The notes beneath the pieces were generated by a model, which was not told the origin of the DNA, made no database searches, and saw only the letters and a list, made by a program, of their open reading frames with translations. This document shows, one piece after another, positions 46,909 to 56,929 of a stretch of DNA of 64,000 nucleotides (within the stretch, counting starts at the first letter, position 1; each line of letters starts with the position of its first letter). This stretch comes from Methanomassiliicoccales archaeon (GTDB lineage Archaea; Thermoplasmatota; Thermoplasmata; Methanomassiliicoccales; JACIVX01). A program made the translations under genes and the position numbers. The DNA is taken from positions 1,148,293 to 1,212,292 of the forward strand of contig JACIVX010000001.1 of the NCBI GenBank assembly GCA_014361295.1. Reading direction: 5' to 3'.

Positions 46909-47163
46909 GTGGATCAAAATGCCAAACTCAAGCAGATCATTGAAATTCTCGACCAGCTGGCTGAAGATACATCGGTACCAAGGAATATCAGGCGGGGAGC
47001 GACAGAAGCGAAAGAGCGACTTTTGCAGCAAAATGAAGCACTCGACGTGAGGGCTGCGAGCGCCATCTTTATTTTAGATGAACTGGCAAATGATCCCAAC
47101 ATTCCCCTTCATGGCAGAACCTTGATCTGGAACATAATCAGCCAGCTGGAAACCGTAAGCTGA
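46909..47163 (+). CDS. UPF0147 family protein
   Basis: 84 aa, helical. The pattern LAEDTSVPRNIRRGATEAKE and the repeat-like LANDPNIPLHGRTLIWNII is characteristic of the archaeal UPF0147 family, function unknown. GTG start 4 nt after GGAGGTGA. Same strand as the RAM-domain gene, 33 bp apart. Confidence 0.88.
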   Translation: MDQNAKLKQIIEILDQLAEDTSVPRNIRRGATEAKERLLQQNEALDVRAASAIFILDELANDPNIPLHGRTLIWNIISQLETVS

Positions 47164-47243
47164 GAAGGCTTCTGCACCGAGCCTGAAATCAAAGAGATTT
47201 AAAGTGGAAAAGAATTATTGATTGAAATGCGATTAAGGCGCGA

Positions 47244-47315
47244 GCGGCTGTAGTCTAGTGGTTAGGACTGGAGCTTCCCAAGCTTCAAACCCGGGTTCGA
47301 ATCCCGGCAGCCGCA
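47244..47315 (+). tRNA. tRNA-Gly(CCC)
   Basis: Acceptor GCGGCTG (47244-47250) pairs with CAGCCGC (47308-47314); discriminator A at 47315. The anticodon arm GGAGC-TTCCCAA-GCTTC gives CCC. T-arm CCGGG-TTCGAAT-CCCGG is canonical. No intron. CCA not encoded. Confidence 0.95.
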
Positions 47316-47575
47316 CTTTGAGGTTTACTGTCCCTCGATCGCGCTGGGAGTACATGGTATCAGGTTACCGTCATTAACACATCTAGATGTCTTCTTTCTG
47401 GATTCTCTAAAATAACCCAAATCGAATTAATCATTAATCAATGAACGGCTTCGAGCAGAGGCATAAAGTGTCATTTGGGATTGTTTCAGATAGAGGGGGA
47501 CACTTAGTAAGGACACTGATCGTGTTTAACTAATCCCAAAAAACGATTGAACATCAAAATCACATTTAATTGGCT

Positions 47576-49339
47576 TTACTTGTCTCGTGACGGGATCTTT
47601 GCAGCATTCTTATTCTCAATTCCGCAGCCAAATGACGAAAATTCATCCGTGGCGACAGGTCGGCTGATTGATATCGATCGACTCGATACTGTCCGATAAA
47701 CTCGCTTCATCATGATGATAATCCAGACGAGATAAACGAAAAGTACCGTGGGCGTCAATGGCCAATAATAGGGATAAAGAAATGCAGCCCAGATCATTGC
47801 AATGAATCCTCCAGAAACAAATGAGGAGACGAGTCTAATTGTAACCCGATTGTCCCTCTGTGAAAGATTGAGATTTGAGTAGTTTGTACTCCTTACAATC
47901 CTCGAAATCTCAGATGAAAAAGCAAAATGGAAGATGATCGTTAAGAGAATGCCGATAAAGAATATCAAGATGTGTGCGTAGCCTGTCGTCACGGCAGTCG
48001 CACAAAGAAATAAAAAGTAAACAAAAAGAAGAATACCAATTCCTTTTGATTTTTGTTGGATTGGAAGAGTCGAAGGCATGACCAACTTTGCTAATGTCCT
48101 CGATACGACAGCACCACCATGTTTCACATACGCAGGAAGTTTTGAAGAGAGCTTCCCAGCAAATTTCAAACTATTTCGCATGAGGAACGGGGTAATCGCG
48201 CTCGTCACGAAGCAGAGCGCTCCTGCAAAGGGGTAAAGAATTGCGCCTTTCGTCACACCAAAAGCCCGGCTACCGACGCTCGCAAACATCACAGATTCAG
48301 CATCTCTCCCACAGAGTGCGCTTCCTATTGACACAGAGGCTTTCGAAGAAAAACCAAGCAGATACGCGAGCGCAGCGGTGATGATGAAATCGTTGAGAAT
48401 GACAAGTGCGGCCGCTGCTATGATCAGCCACCAAATATCAACGAACATGAGAGGATCGATCAGCATTCCAAATGATACGAAGAAGACAGCTACGAACGCG
48501 TCCCTGAAAGGTACGATCTTCTCCTCAAATCTCTCGGAAACTTTCGTTTCTGCGAATACCATTCCGATGAAAAATGCTCCGATAATAGCTGGTACTCCAG
48601 AAATCTCCGCGAAAGCAGCCGCAAGGAAAACGATACCGAGTGCAAAGAGGACGAACATCTCATCATTCTTAATCCTTCGAAGATGGTGGATCGTCTTCGG
48701 TATAACCCAAAGTGCGAGAAAAACGAAGAATACATAAAAAACGATGATCCCTATCGCAAGTGATGTTAAATTCACAGGTTCGGTTCCATCTTTGATCATC
48801 AGACCAGCGATAATCGTTAGAAGGACCATTGAAAGGAAACTTTCAGTTACGGAGATTCCGATGAGGAACTCCGTTTCTGGATTTGCCAGCCTTTTGAGCT
48901 CGATGACTGATTTCATTGCCACCGCACTGCTACTCATCGAGATGATGCCGGCAAGAAAAACCGTGTCGATGATTGGCCAGCCCATCGCTGTTCCCAACAT
49001 AATGCCAGTAAACATGTTGATGCCGAGATTCAACATCGCGATGATCGTAGCTGACGACTTTGTCTTTCTTACCTTGCTAAAAGAGAATTCCAATCCGATG
49101 AAAAACATGAGGAGAATAAGACCAAGGTACGAGAGGAAATCGATCATAGTCGTGTCTTTGATGATGCCGTTATAAGCTAGCGGACCAAGTTGAAAGTGAA
49201 TATGAGGACCGATGATGATGCCAACAATGATATAGCCGAGAATGACACTCTGCTTCAACTTCGAGGCGATTGTGGCGCCTATAAAGGCGATAAGCATAAC
49301 AGCGCCGATCTCCAGCATCATGTTGTCTGGTGTTAGCAT
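47576..49339 (-). CDS. CPA2-family cation/proton antiporter (KefB/NapA type)
   Basis: Membrane antiporter, 587 aa, with about 12 transporter helices at the N-terminal two thirds. Typical segments: VILGYIIVGIIIGPHIHF, FFIGLEFSFSKVRK and MSSSAVAMKSV. The last ~190 residues hold further hydrophobic segments (GIGILLFVYFLFLC, then a HILIFFIGILLTIIFHF stretch) and a soluble tail; no TrkA-N domain is seen. Exports Na+ or K+ in exchange for protons; the ion is not determined. Alternative starts at 49321/49318. Confidence 0.85.
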   Translation of the reverse strand: MLTPDNMMLEIGAVMLIAFIGATIASKLKQSVILGYIIVGIIIGPHIHFQLGPLAYNGIIKDTTMIDFLSYLGLILLMFFIGLEFSFSKVRKTKSSATIIAMLNLGINMFTGIMLGTAMGWPIIDTVFLAGIISMSSSAVAMKSVIELKRLANPETEFLIGISVTESFLSMVLLTIIAGLMIKDGTEPVNLTSLAIGIIVFYVFFVFLALWVIPKTIHHLRRIKNDEMFVLFALGIVFLAAAFAEISGVPAIIGAFFIGMVFAETKVSERFEEKIVPFRDAFVAVFFVSFGMLIDPLMFVDIWWLIIAAAALVILNDFIITAALAYLLGFSSKASVSIGSALCGRDAESVMFASVGSRAFGVTKGAILYPFAGALCFVTSAITPFLMRNSLKFAGKLSSKLPAYVKHGGAVVSRTLAKLVMPSTLPIQQKSKGIGILLFVYFLFLCATAVTTGYAHILIFFIGILLTIIFHFAFSSEISRIVRSTNYSNLNLSQRDNRVTIRLVSSFVSGGFIAMIWAAFLYPYYWPLTPTVLFVYLVWIIIMMKRVYRTVSSRSISISRPVATDEFSSFGCGIENKNAAKIPSRDK

Positions 49340-49745
49340 GGCTCCCTCTCATCAATACAGATCAAACATGAGCAGGGATATATCGTCCGACCTTATTGAC
49401 GAACGATGGGCAATTGAGAATTCGAATGAGTTGATCGGCGAACAGGATTTTCTAATACACAATATAGCACCCTTCTGACACGACTGTATCAACTGTGCAT
49501 CCCTCCACGGGTATAATGGGATGAGTCGATATTAATATATTTCCCAGCATGGACAGGAATTGAACGGATAATTTTTTCGCAACTTCTTTGATTAGAATCG
49601 TTCACTATTTTGAGTTACATGGTTATTCGAATTCAATTACGGTCCTTTGCACCAACATAAGTCACACAAAGCTCTTTGGATCTGTCTCAAAAGATCGAGT
49701 ACACGTATCGGTGCTTTTTTAAGGAGGTAGTGAAGTTTCCGACCG
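49340..49745. other. Divergent intergenic region
   Basis: 406 bp between the antiporter (minus) and the P-type ATPase (plus). TTTTTTAA near 49713 lies about 26 nt before the ATPase start. ATTAATATAT near 49533 could drive either strand. No gene supported. Confidence 0.4.
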
Positions 49746-52481
49746 ATGGTAAGGGAATGGCATTCCCTGAGCAGAGACGAGGTATTGGCCTCCCTGAATA
49801 CAAGTCTCGAAAAGGGATTAAGTGACAAGGAGGCGCTATCACGGCTCGAAAAGTTCGGGGCAAATGAAATCATAGATAGGTATGCTCTCTCTCCCCTGAA
49901 AATCTTCATTGGTCAGTTCAAAAATCTAATGGTTATCATTCTCATCATCGCTGCTATCATTTCTGGCACGATTGCAACGATCCAGGGGACAACGGAGGAA
50001 TGGCTTGATGCTGCGGTCATCATGGTGATCGTTGTTCTGAATGCGATTTTGGGGTTTTTTCAGGAATACAAGGCTGAAAGGACTTTGCAGGCACTCAAGA
50101 AACTCGCCTCACCCGACGCGACAGTGATCAGAGACGGTTGCGAGAAGGACATACCGTCAAGTGAGCTTGTGCCAGGCGATATCATCGTTATCAAGACGGG
50201 GGACAAGATCCCGGCGGACGCTAGACTGATCGATGCTGTTAATCTAAAAGTCAATGAAGCTTCTCTGACTGGCGAATCGGTGCCGATTTCCAAGGATGCT
50301 GGTGCAGTTGTGGAAAAAGACGCATACGTCGGTGATAGAAGGAATATGGTCTTCGCAGGATCGACCGTGGAATATGGAAGGGGTACCGCAGTTGTTATAT
50401 CGACGGGAATGGAAACAGAACTTGGAAAAATCGCCTACATGATACAAGAAGAGGACGAGGAAACACCTCTTCAGAAAAAGCTCGCGACACTCGGAAAACA
50501 ACTGGGAATTATGGTACTTCTCGTATCTGCCTTTATTTTTATCGTTGGGATTTTGCGGAATGTCGCTGTCGGCGAAATGTTCCTCACATCCGTAAGTCTG
50601 GCGGTCGCCGCGATTCCAGAAGGATTGCCAGCGGTCGTTACAGTCAGCCTCGCTCTCGGCCTTCAGCGTATGGCAAAAAGAAATGCATTAATCAGAAAAT
50701 TACCAGCCGTTGAAAGCCTGGGCAGCGCAACAGTGATCTGCACGGATAAGACTGGCACGCTCACAAAAGGTGAAATGACCGTCCGGGAGATTTATACTGG
50801 AGAACCTATCCACGTCACTGGTGAGGGTTTTGTGCCAGTTGGTGACTTCAGCAAGGGTTCGCAAAAGATTGATCCTCTCACAATTGAGGAACTCGCTTGG
50901 TTGCTCAAAGCTGGCGCTCTATGCAACGATGCGTCGCTCGAATATGATTCAGGTCAGTGGAGAATTAGGGGCGATACAACGGAAGGAGCTCTTCTCGTTC
51001 TCGCGCAGAAAGCTGGCATTAACCTTTCAAAGCTGAAAGAAGAGTTTCCAAGAATCTCTGAATTACCCTTCGACTCAGTCAAGAAAAGAATGATAACGAT
51101 CCATGAACACAGTGAAAAGATCTTTGCTTTCATGAAAGGTGCCGCAGAATCGACTGTCTGTTTGTGCAACAAGCGATACCTGGATGGGCGGATCGTTGAA
51201 CTTTCAGAAGATGAACGACAGAAAATACTAGGAAGGAACTCAGATATGGCCAAGCGAGCCTTGCGTGTTCTCGCGATCGCGATGAAGGAAATGCCAGAAT
51301 TCTCTGAAGATGAGGCTGTGATCGAGAGAGATTTCGTCTTCCTCGGCCTTGTTGGCATGATTGATGCGCCGAGGAAAGAGGCGATCGAGGCAATTGGAAA
51401 GGCAAAAAATGCGGGAATCCGTGTTATTATGATCACTGGCGATCACGAATTGACCGCTAAAGCGGTTGCTCAAGAAATGGGCATCGCTAATCGCGATGAA
51501 GCCGAAGTTCTCACCGGCAGAGAACTCGAGACGATGACGATGGAAGAGCTCAGAGAGCGGGTGAAGAAAGTCTCAGTCTTTGCGCGTGTGGCTCCAGATC
51601 ACAAGGTAAAGATTGTGGAAGCTCTGAAGAGAAATGGGGAGATCGTTGCGATGACTGGTGATGGAGTTAATGATGCGCCCGCGTTAAAGAAGGCGGATAT
51701 CGGCATCGCGATGGGCATCACAGGAACTGATGTCTCAAAGGAAGCGTCTGAAATGGTGCTTACGGATGATAACTTCGCATCGATCGTTCACGCCGTGGAA
51801 GAGGGAAGGGGCATCTACAATAATATCAGGAAATTTGTCGAGTACCTTCTTTCTTGCAATGCTGGTGAAGTCGCAGCGATGTTCCTTGCAACGCTCCTTT
51901 TCGCAGATCCAGAATTTTTACCATTCCTTCTTCCAATTCAAATACTCTGGATGAATCTTGTCACTGACGGCTTGCCCGCGCTTTCTCTCGGCGTCGAACC
52001 AACATCACCGGACGTCATGCAAGAACCGCCAAGAGATCCTAAAGAAAAACCGATCACGAGGCGTATGGGCTACCGTATCGTAGCGGTCGGATTCATCATG
52101 GCAATTGGGACAATATTATCATTCTACCTTGAATATATGGAGACGGGAGATGTTACGCGCTCAAGAACCGTTGCATTTTGCACGATTGTGTTCTTTCAGC
52201 TGTTCTATGTCTTTTCCGGTAGATCGGAAAAACGGACAATCATTGAGCTTGGGTTGCGCTCGAATGTCAAGGTTGTCTACGCATTTCTTGCATCTGTCTT
52301 GCTGCAGCTACTTGTTATCTATACGCCTCCACTCAACCCTATATTCAAGACGACACCGATAGGGCTAGAAGAATGGGTGATCGTGATGGTTATTGGAATG
52401 TCAGCAACGTTGGTAGCAGAGCTTTGGAAAGTCGTTTCAAGAAAGAAAAATAATAAAGATCGCAATCAACGGATTTGCTGA
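49746..52481 (+). CDS. P2A-type Ca2+-transporting ATPase (SERCA-like)
   Basis: 911 aa ion pump. Phosphorylation motif DKTGTLT with Asp334, actuator TGES, nucleotide domain KGAAES, hinge TGDGVNDAPALKKADIG. Ca2+-site residues of SERCA are retained: AAIPEGLPA in TM4, SCNAGEV in TM5, and WMNLVTDGLPA in TM6. Hence Ca2+ is the likely substrate, though Mn2+ is possible. Ten membrane helices with a C-terminal cation-ATPase domain. Start ATG 49746 lies about 26 nt after a T/A element and lacks a near ribosome site, so it is probably leaderless. Confidence 0.92.
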   Translation: MVREWHSLSRDEVLASLNTSLEKGLSDKEALSRLEKFGANEIIDRYALSPLKIFIGQFKNLMVIILIIAAIISGTIATIQGTTEEWLDAAVIMVIVVLNAILGFFQEYKAERTLQALKKLASPDATVIRDGCEKDIPSSELVPGDIIVIKTGDKIPADARLIDAVNLKVNEASLTGESVPISKDAGAVVEKDAYVGDRRNMVFAGSTVEYGRGTAVVISTGMETELGKIAYMIQEEDEETPLQKKLATLGKQLGIMVLLVSAFIFIVGILRNVAVGEMFLTSVSLAVAAIPEGLPAVVTVSLALGLQRMAKRNALIRKLPAVESLGSATVICTDKTGTLTKGEMTVREIYTGEPIHVTGEGFVPVGDFSKGSQKIDPLTIEELAWLLKAGALCNDASLEYDSGQWRIRGDTTEGALLVLAQKAGINLSKLKEEFPRISELPFDSVKKRMITIHEHSEKIFAFMKGAAESTVCLCNKRYLDGRIVELSEDERQKILGRNSDMAKRALRVLAIAMKEMPEFSEDEAVIERDFVFLGLVGMIDAPRKEAIEAIGKAKNAGIRVIMITGDHELTAKAVAQEMGIANRDEAEVLTGRELETMTMEELRERVKKVSVFARVAPDHKVKIVEALKRNGEIVAMTGDGVNDAPALKKADIGIAMGITGTDVSKEASEMVLTDDNFASIVHAVEEGRGIYNNIRKFVEYLLSCNAGEVAAMFLATLLFADPEFLPFLLPIQILWMNLVTDGLPALSLGVEPTSPDVMQEPPRDPKEKPITRRMGYRIVAVGFIMAIGTILSFYLEYMETGDVTRSRTVAFCTIVFFQLFYVFSGRSEKRTIIELGLRSNVKVVYAFLASVLLQLLVIYTPPLNPIFKTTPIGLEEWVIVMVIGMSATLVAELWKVVSRKKNNKDRNQRIC

Positions 52482-52513
52482 TAATCCAGTGATCTCATCG
52501 CGAGAGGGGACTT

Positions 52514-53542
52514 ATGATCGAAATCGACGGCTCATATGGAGAAGGCGGCGGGCAACTCTTGAGATGCGCTGTTGCATTTGCTGCACTAACAGGCAAAGAG
52601 ACGCGAGTACATAACATTAGAGCTGGAAGACCGAATCCCGGTCTCGCACCGCAACACCTCGCTGCGATCAACGGTGTTGCTCTGATTTCCGGGGGTAAGC
52701 TGGAAGGGGCAGGAGTTGGTTCAACTGAAATTATCTTTCGACCTGGAAAGGTTCAAGGGGGAAAATTCAAGATCGATGTTGGTACAGCTGGTAGCATCCC
52801 TCTCGTCCTTCAGGCATGCATGTTGCCAGCGATCATGGCTGAAACGAAAACGATCATGGAAATCTCTGGCGGCACGGATGTAAGGTGGTCCCCGTCCGTC
52901 GACTATTATGATCTAGTGCTATTTTCACTTTTAAAAAAGATCGGAATTGACGTAAAAATGAAAATCATTGCACGAGGCTTTTATCCAGAAGGGGGAGGAA
53001 AGGTATTGGTCGAAATCTCCCCTGCCAGAGATCTCGCGCCGTTGCGCCTGGAAGATCGTGGCCAGTTGAGAAGGATAGGAGGTAAATGTTTTTCCCAAAA
53101 TCTTCCACCACATATCTGTTCGCGGATGATTCATTCAGTGAAAAAGTCGTTGATCGATTTCGGCGGTATTGAGATCAAGAATGAGACCTCATCAGGAATC
53201 TCAACTGGTACAGGGATCTGTCTTTTTGCTGAATACGATCATACAATACTTGGCGCAGATGCTCTGGGCGAGAAAGGATTACCAGCTGAGTCGGTGGGAG
53301 CGGGCGCTGCACAGTCGCTTAAAGAGGAAATCTCTGGTGCCGGTACGCTCGATGTTCACGCAAGTGACCAGATATTGCCTTATCTCGCGCTATCTACAGA
53401 AGAATCGACATTCCGTGTAAGAACAATCTCAAAACATCTCGAAACGCAGGTCTGGCTGATAGGCAAGTTCATGAATACGCGATTTGAATCGGAAAAAATC
53501 GAAGGAGGATACAGGATCATTGTTCGGCCTACCCATACATGA
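52514..53542 (+). CDS. rtcA: RNA 3'-terminal phosphate cyclase
   Basis: ATP-dependent enzyme making 2',3'-cyclic phosphate RNA ends via a covalent His-AMP, 342 aa. The N-terminal IDGSYGEGGGQLLRCAVAFA, the RPNPGLAPQHLAAI segment and a C-terminal catalytic-His strand (DVHASDQILPYLAL) are intact. Starts 32 bp after the Ca2+ ATPase. Ends overlapping the convergent PAC2 gene by 14 bp. Confidence 0.93.
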   Translation: MIEIDGSYGEGGGQLLRCAVAFAALTGKETRVHNIRAGRPNPGLAPQHLAAINGVALISGGKLEGAGVGSTEIIFRPGKVQGGKFKIDVGTAGSIPLVLQACMLPAIMAETKTIMEISGGTDVRWSPSVDYYDLVLFSLLKKIGIDVKMKIIARGFYPEGGGKVLVEISPARDLAPLRLEDRGQLRRIGGKCFSQNLPPHICSRMIHSVKKSLIDFGGIEIKNETSSGISTGTGICLFAEYDHTILGADALGEKGLPAESVGAGAAQSLKEEISGAGTLDVHASDQILPYLALSTEESTFRVRTISKHLETQVWLIGKFMNTRFESEKIEGGYRIIVRPTHT

Positions 53543-54317
53543 TTGATCGCATTTTTGTCAGTTCTTCTTTTTTGCCAGCCTTTCTGTACATTTCTTTTAA
53601 TTTTTCTTCGATCATTACCGCCTCGTCGAGAAGGGGCTTGACGTCGATCTCGGTGTGAAGCAAGATCTTATCGATTGCTGAAGTCACAGCGGCGGCCGCT
53701 CTCGCGTCTGGATACTCCGCACTCGCTTCCGACAACAATAACAAAACATCAAAATCTCTGTATACACCTTCATTCAACAGAACGCTGGCTAGACCCACAA
53801 CGACGCCGTTTTCAAAAAAAGGTATGCCATTGTTTTTCAGGACTTCGTTCGCTCTTTCGGTTGAACCGATCCCCCAGACCCGATTGGTGAGGTCCGTTGC
53901 TGTATCAACCTTTTCAGCCCCCTCGTATTCCCGCCCCGGCGCCGACTGAACGATGAGACCTTCTGGTGAAATCACCATCCCGCACCTGTGTTCTTCCGTC
54001 CAATCCATCACAGCTCTCGCAAGCGGTTTAATTAGATTTGCTGGCGGTTGAAACTCTGATACAAAGACAACAATCTTGTCCTTTCCCTTTTCACCAGCAT
54101 ATATCCGCACGGGTCCGTACGGCACTCTATTCTTTATCCAGGATACAGCCGGAAAGTATTCCGAATCGACAACACCCACTTGCTCGAGCGCTAGAGCCGT
54201 AACCAAATAGTTCGCTGCGATCGACCCTACGAGGCCGACACTCGGGAATCCATCGATGACATAAGCACCTTTCAGATCCCTTTCCTTTAATTCAATAATC
54301 TGAATTTCGTCCATCAT
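53529..54317 (-). CDS. PAC2 family protein (proteasome-assembly chaperone-like)
   Basis: 262 aa. The N-terminal VIDGFPSVGLVGSIAANYL and internal FENGVVVGLASVLLNEG are typical of archaeal PAC2-family (COG2047) proteins, related to proteasome assembly chaperone 2. The C-terminal helical part (IDVKPLLDEAVMIEEKLKEM) resembles other archaeal members. Role in archaeal proteasome assembly is suggested by family only. Confidence 0.87.
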   Translation of the reverse strand: MMDEIQIIELKERDLKGAYVIDGFPSVGLVGSIAANYLVTALALEQVGVVDSEYFPAVSWIKNRVPYGPVRIYAGEKGKDKIVVFVSEFQPPANLIKPLARAVMDWTEEHRCGMVISPEGLIVQSAPGREYEGAEKVDTATDLTNRVWGIGSTERANEVLKNNGIPFFENGVVVGLASVLLNEGVYRDFDVLLLLSEASAEYPDARAAAAVTSAIDKILLHTEIDVKPLLDEAVMIEEKLKEMYRKAGKKEELTKMRSIMYG

Positions 54318-54451
54318 AATTCATATTCAGCTCATAATACTTAACAATTAGCAATCGCTGGCTCTCCTCAATTCTCATTATTCTCTGAAAGAATGCAGAA
54401 TTACTCGACATACGGAAATCTTATCATCCTTTTTCATCATGCTCTGAGATG

Positions 54452-55090
54452 ATGAGACCCTATGTGATCGTCAACTGTGCGATGACGCCTGACGGAAAAA
54501 TCGCTGGCAGAGAACGAAGACAAGTGCGCATATCGTCTCAAGAGGATCTCGAGAGGGTAAAAAAATTACGTGCCTCGTGCGATGCGATTCTCGTCGGCAT
54601 AGGGACAGTACTTGCAGACGATCCGCATTTGACTGTCAAAGATCTTCCACCAGAAAAGAATCCGCTGAGGGTGGTGCTCGATTCGAATGGAAGAACACCA
54701 GATCATGCAAAGGTCCTTGATCGAAATGCCCCAACACTCATCGCGACGTCGGAAGAGTGCAAAAAAACCTGGAAAAATGTTGAGGTCGTGAGATTCGGAA
54801 AGGGGAGAGTTGATATTGAGCAATTACTTTCATATCTTTACTCGAAGGGCGTAAGGAAATTGCTTGTAGAAGGAGGTGGAGAAGTTATCTGGTCCTTTTT
54901 CAACAGAGGCTTTATTGACAGATATTGTGTCTACATCGGGGACTTTGTTCTCGGCGGAAGGGACGCTCCAACTCCCGTCGAAGGAGATGGTTTCTCCGAT
55001 CATCTGCCATTCCATCTCAAATTGATCAGCGTGGAAAGATTAGGCGGTGGCGTTCTCCTCATCTACGAGGCTGTCAGGAATGTCAAGTGA
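54452..55090 (+). CDS. ribD2: 2,5-diamino-6-ribosylaminopyrimidinone 5'-phosphate reductase
   Basis: Archaeal riboflavin/F420 pathway reductase (RibD C-terminal family), 212 aa. NADPH-binding features: VNCAMTPDGKIAG, ILVGIGTVLADDPHLTV, LRVVLDSNGRTP, LLVEGGGEVIWSFF. Two ATGs are adjacent (54449, 54452). The C-terminus overlaps the start of the Mut7-C gene by 11 bp. Confidence 0.9.
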   Translation: MRPYVIVNCAMTPDGKIAGRERRQVRISSQEDLERVKKLRASCDAILVGIGTVLADDPHLTVKDLPPEKNPLRVVLDSNGRTPDHAKVLDRNAPTLIATSEECKKTWKNVEVVRFGKGRVDIEQLLSYLYSKGVRKLLVEGGGEVIWSFFNRGFIDRYCVYIGDFVLGGRDAPTPVEGDGFSDHLPFHLKLISVERLGGGVLLIYEAVRNVK

Positions 55091-55547
55091 GAGGATAAGA
55101 TTCGCAGCAGATGAGATGCTCGGAACACTGGCGAGGTGGTTGCGCATTATCGGTTATGACACGATTTATGAAAAGAATAAGAGTGACGAAGAGATCGAGG
55201 CGCAAGTTCTCAGAGAAAAGAGAATTCTACTGACCAGGGATAAGAATCTTGCAAAGAGGCTTGGCGAGAGAAGTCTTTACATTGAGAGCGATGAGCTTCG
55301 TGAACAGCTTCGTCAGGTCATCAAGTCATTTAATTTGACGATGGATGAGGATTTTACAAGATGCACGTTATGTAATGGAGAAGTTGATAAAGTTTCACAA
55401 AAGGAAGTCGAAAATGATGTTCCAGCAGGTGCCCTCGTAAACAACACAGAATTCTATCGCTGTCGGAGCTGCGGCAAGGTTTACTGGAAGGGATCTCACT
55501 GGGAAAACATTCTTAAAACCCTGGAACTGATCGAGGAAGATGAGTGA
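55080..55547 (+). CDS. Mut7-C RNase-domain protein (DUF82)
   Basis: 155 aa. PIN-like Mut7-C domain (FAADEMLGTLARWLRIIGYD, ILLTRDKNLAKR with conserved acidic residues) followed by a four-cysteine zinc ribbon (CTLCNGEV and CRSCGKVYWKGSHW). Predicted RNase; substrate unknown. ATG 55080 lies within the end of the riboflavin reductase gene. Confidence 0.88.
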   Translation: MSSERIRFAADEMLGTLARWLRIIGYDTIYEKNKSDEEIEAQVLREKRILLTRDKNLAKRLGERSLYIESDELREQLRQVIKSFNLTMDEDFTRCTLCNGEVDKVSQKEVENDVPAGALVNNTEFYRCRSCGKVYWKGSHWENILKTLELIEEDE

Positions 55548-55594
55548 ATCTCATGCATATTTTAAACCACAATTTTCCTCGAAATATGCTTCCT

Positions 55595-56596
55595 TCAAAT
55601 CTTATAATAATCCTCGCTGATGATTTTCCCATTACCTGCGTTGAGTATCATGACACCATGAATGCCCTCGACGCACCAGATCGGGATGTAAAATACGCCC
55701 AGTTCCTTCACCGCGACTTCATCGGGATTCGGTGAAACCGTTTTCTTCTCTACGATAGTGACCTGACCAGTATCCCTGATAATTTCCTGCTCATGCGTGT
55801 GTATTCTCACAACTTCACGTTTGACGAGTTTTTTCGCTTCCTCTGTTTCCAGCATCGGTTCCAGGCGTTTGAACGCATGCTCAAGCGTCAAAACAACATC
55901 GACATTCTCGTTCCAAGGCTCAACCTTTCCCGTCAGCGCATTGACCGACAGGTGTCCACGCTCGCTACCGACCTTGATTTTATCAATATACAGATCACAC
56001 GAGTATTGATAGACGAAATAGGGAACCAACTCCAGCCTGTATCTGAAGCCCCCAACAGTCTGTCTTGAAATTTCTTTCACATCCGTGAGGTCTATTACGG
56101 GTTTCACGATCTTCTCGCCCAATTCCGTACCCTGCATTTCTTCCAATACTTCCGGCGCAACGATTTTCGGATAATCATCGGCGATGAGTTCATCAATGAG
56201 ACCGTGGTCATGTTCTCCCAGTAGTTTTTCGATACGCGTTCGTCCAATTTCGCGAGCGACGGCTTCCCTGTCCCAGTAGGTAACCGACTGATCAAGAAGC
56301 GCCGCCGATGACTCGGAAATCGGCTGAAGACTCACAATCACCCTTTTCCCCTTGAAATTCTTAAATTCGTTGAGAAAAGCACGGATTTTTGTTTCATCAT
56401 CCGTTCCTTCCAGAAGTAAAAAGACGACTTCGCTCGTTCCTTTCTTTCCGAATATGCGATCTCCCTTTTCGGTCACCTCGAACTCCCTCGATTTCAGAAT
56501 CTCGATGATGACGCTGCTCAGGGAGGACAAATTCGCACCGTGTACTTGATCATGTTCCAGAAATAAAAATATTATCTTCTCGTTTATTGCGTGCAC
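55595..56596 (-). CDS. Uncharacterised protein with possible restriction-endonuclease-like N-domain
   Basis: 333 aa. The N-terminal half (VIIEILKSREFEVTEKGDRI, VVFLLLEGTDDET, VSLQPISES, VTYWDREAVAREIG) has the layout of archaeal Mrr-like folds, where YWDRE marks the strand after the core. The C-terminal half (GFRYRLELVPYFVYQYSC, VNALTGKVEPW) resembles a PepSY-like beta module. No catalytic set can be fixed, so activity is unknown. GTG start with ATATAT about 30 nt upstream, probably leaderless. Confidence 0.6.
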   Translation of the reverse strand: MHAINEKIIFLFLEHDQVHGANLSSLSSVIIEILKSREFEVTEKGDRIFGKKGTSEVVFLLLEGTDDETKIRAFLNEFKNFKGKRVIVSLQPISESSAALLDQSVTYWDREAVAREIGRTRIEKLLGEHDHGLIDELIADDYPKIVAPEVLEEMQGTELGEKIVKPVIDLTDVKEISRQTVGGFRYRLELVPYFVYQYSCDLYIDKIKVGSERGHLSVNALTGKVEPWNENVDVVLTLEHAFKRLEPMLETEEAKKLVKREVVRIHTHEQEIIRDTGQVTIVEKKTVSPNPDEVAVKELGVFYIPIWCVEGIHGVMILNAGNGKIISEDYYKI

Positions 56597-56929
56597 ATTC
56601 TCGATCGGAGCCCTATGACCATTTCTACCAGATATATGACTACAAGATCTTTACCATTCGCAAGCAAATCATACGAGAGGATTTCTTCTGCCCATTGAGC
56701 GCATTAAGAGCAGGATACTAATTCATGAGAGCTTATTCTTCGGAACATAGTCTGGGTTACTAATGAGAGTGCTGGCTGATTGCTGGATTCATTCGATACG
56801 CAGGATTTCGTGAAGATACGAAATATCAACGCTGCATCAATATCTGCGATAGAAGAAGGGATTTATAGGATGCACTGTAATGTTTCAATCGGGTGGTAGG
56901 TCGCAAGACCTGCACCAGGAGAATTGGGG
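56597..56929. other. Intergenic region with leader hairpin
   Basis: 333 bp. Left end: promoter of the minus-strand gene. Right end: TATA-like GATTTATAGG (56858-56867), predicted transcription start near 56886, then a hairpin (56892-56916) next to the ribosome site. The middle shows nothing supported. Confidence 0.45.
56892..56916 (+). promoter_or_regulatory. 5' leader hairpin with GCAA tetraloop
   Basis: AGGTC-GCAA-GACCT closed further by GGTG/CACC across a small internal loop. It fills most of the short leader and ends one base before the GGAG ribosome site (56918-56921). It could control translation of the downstream gene. Confidence 0.45.
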
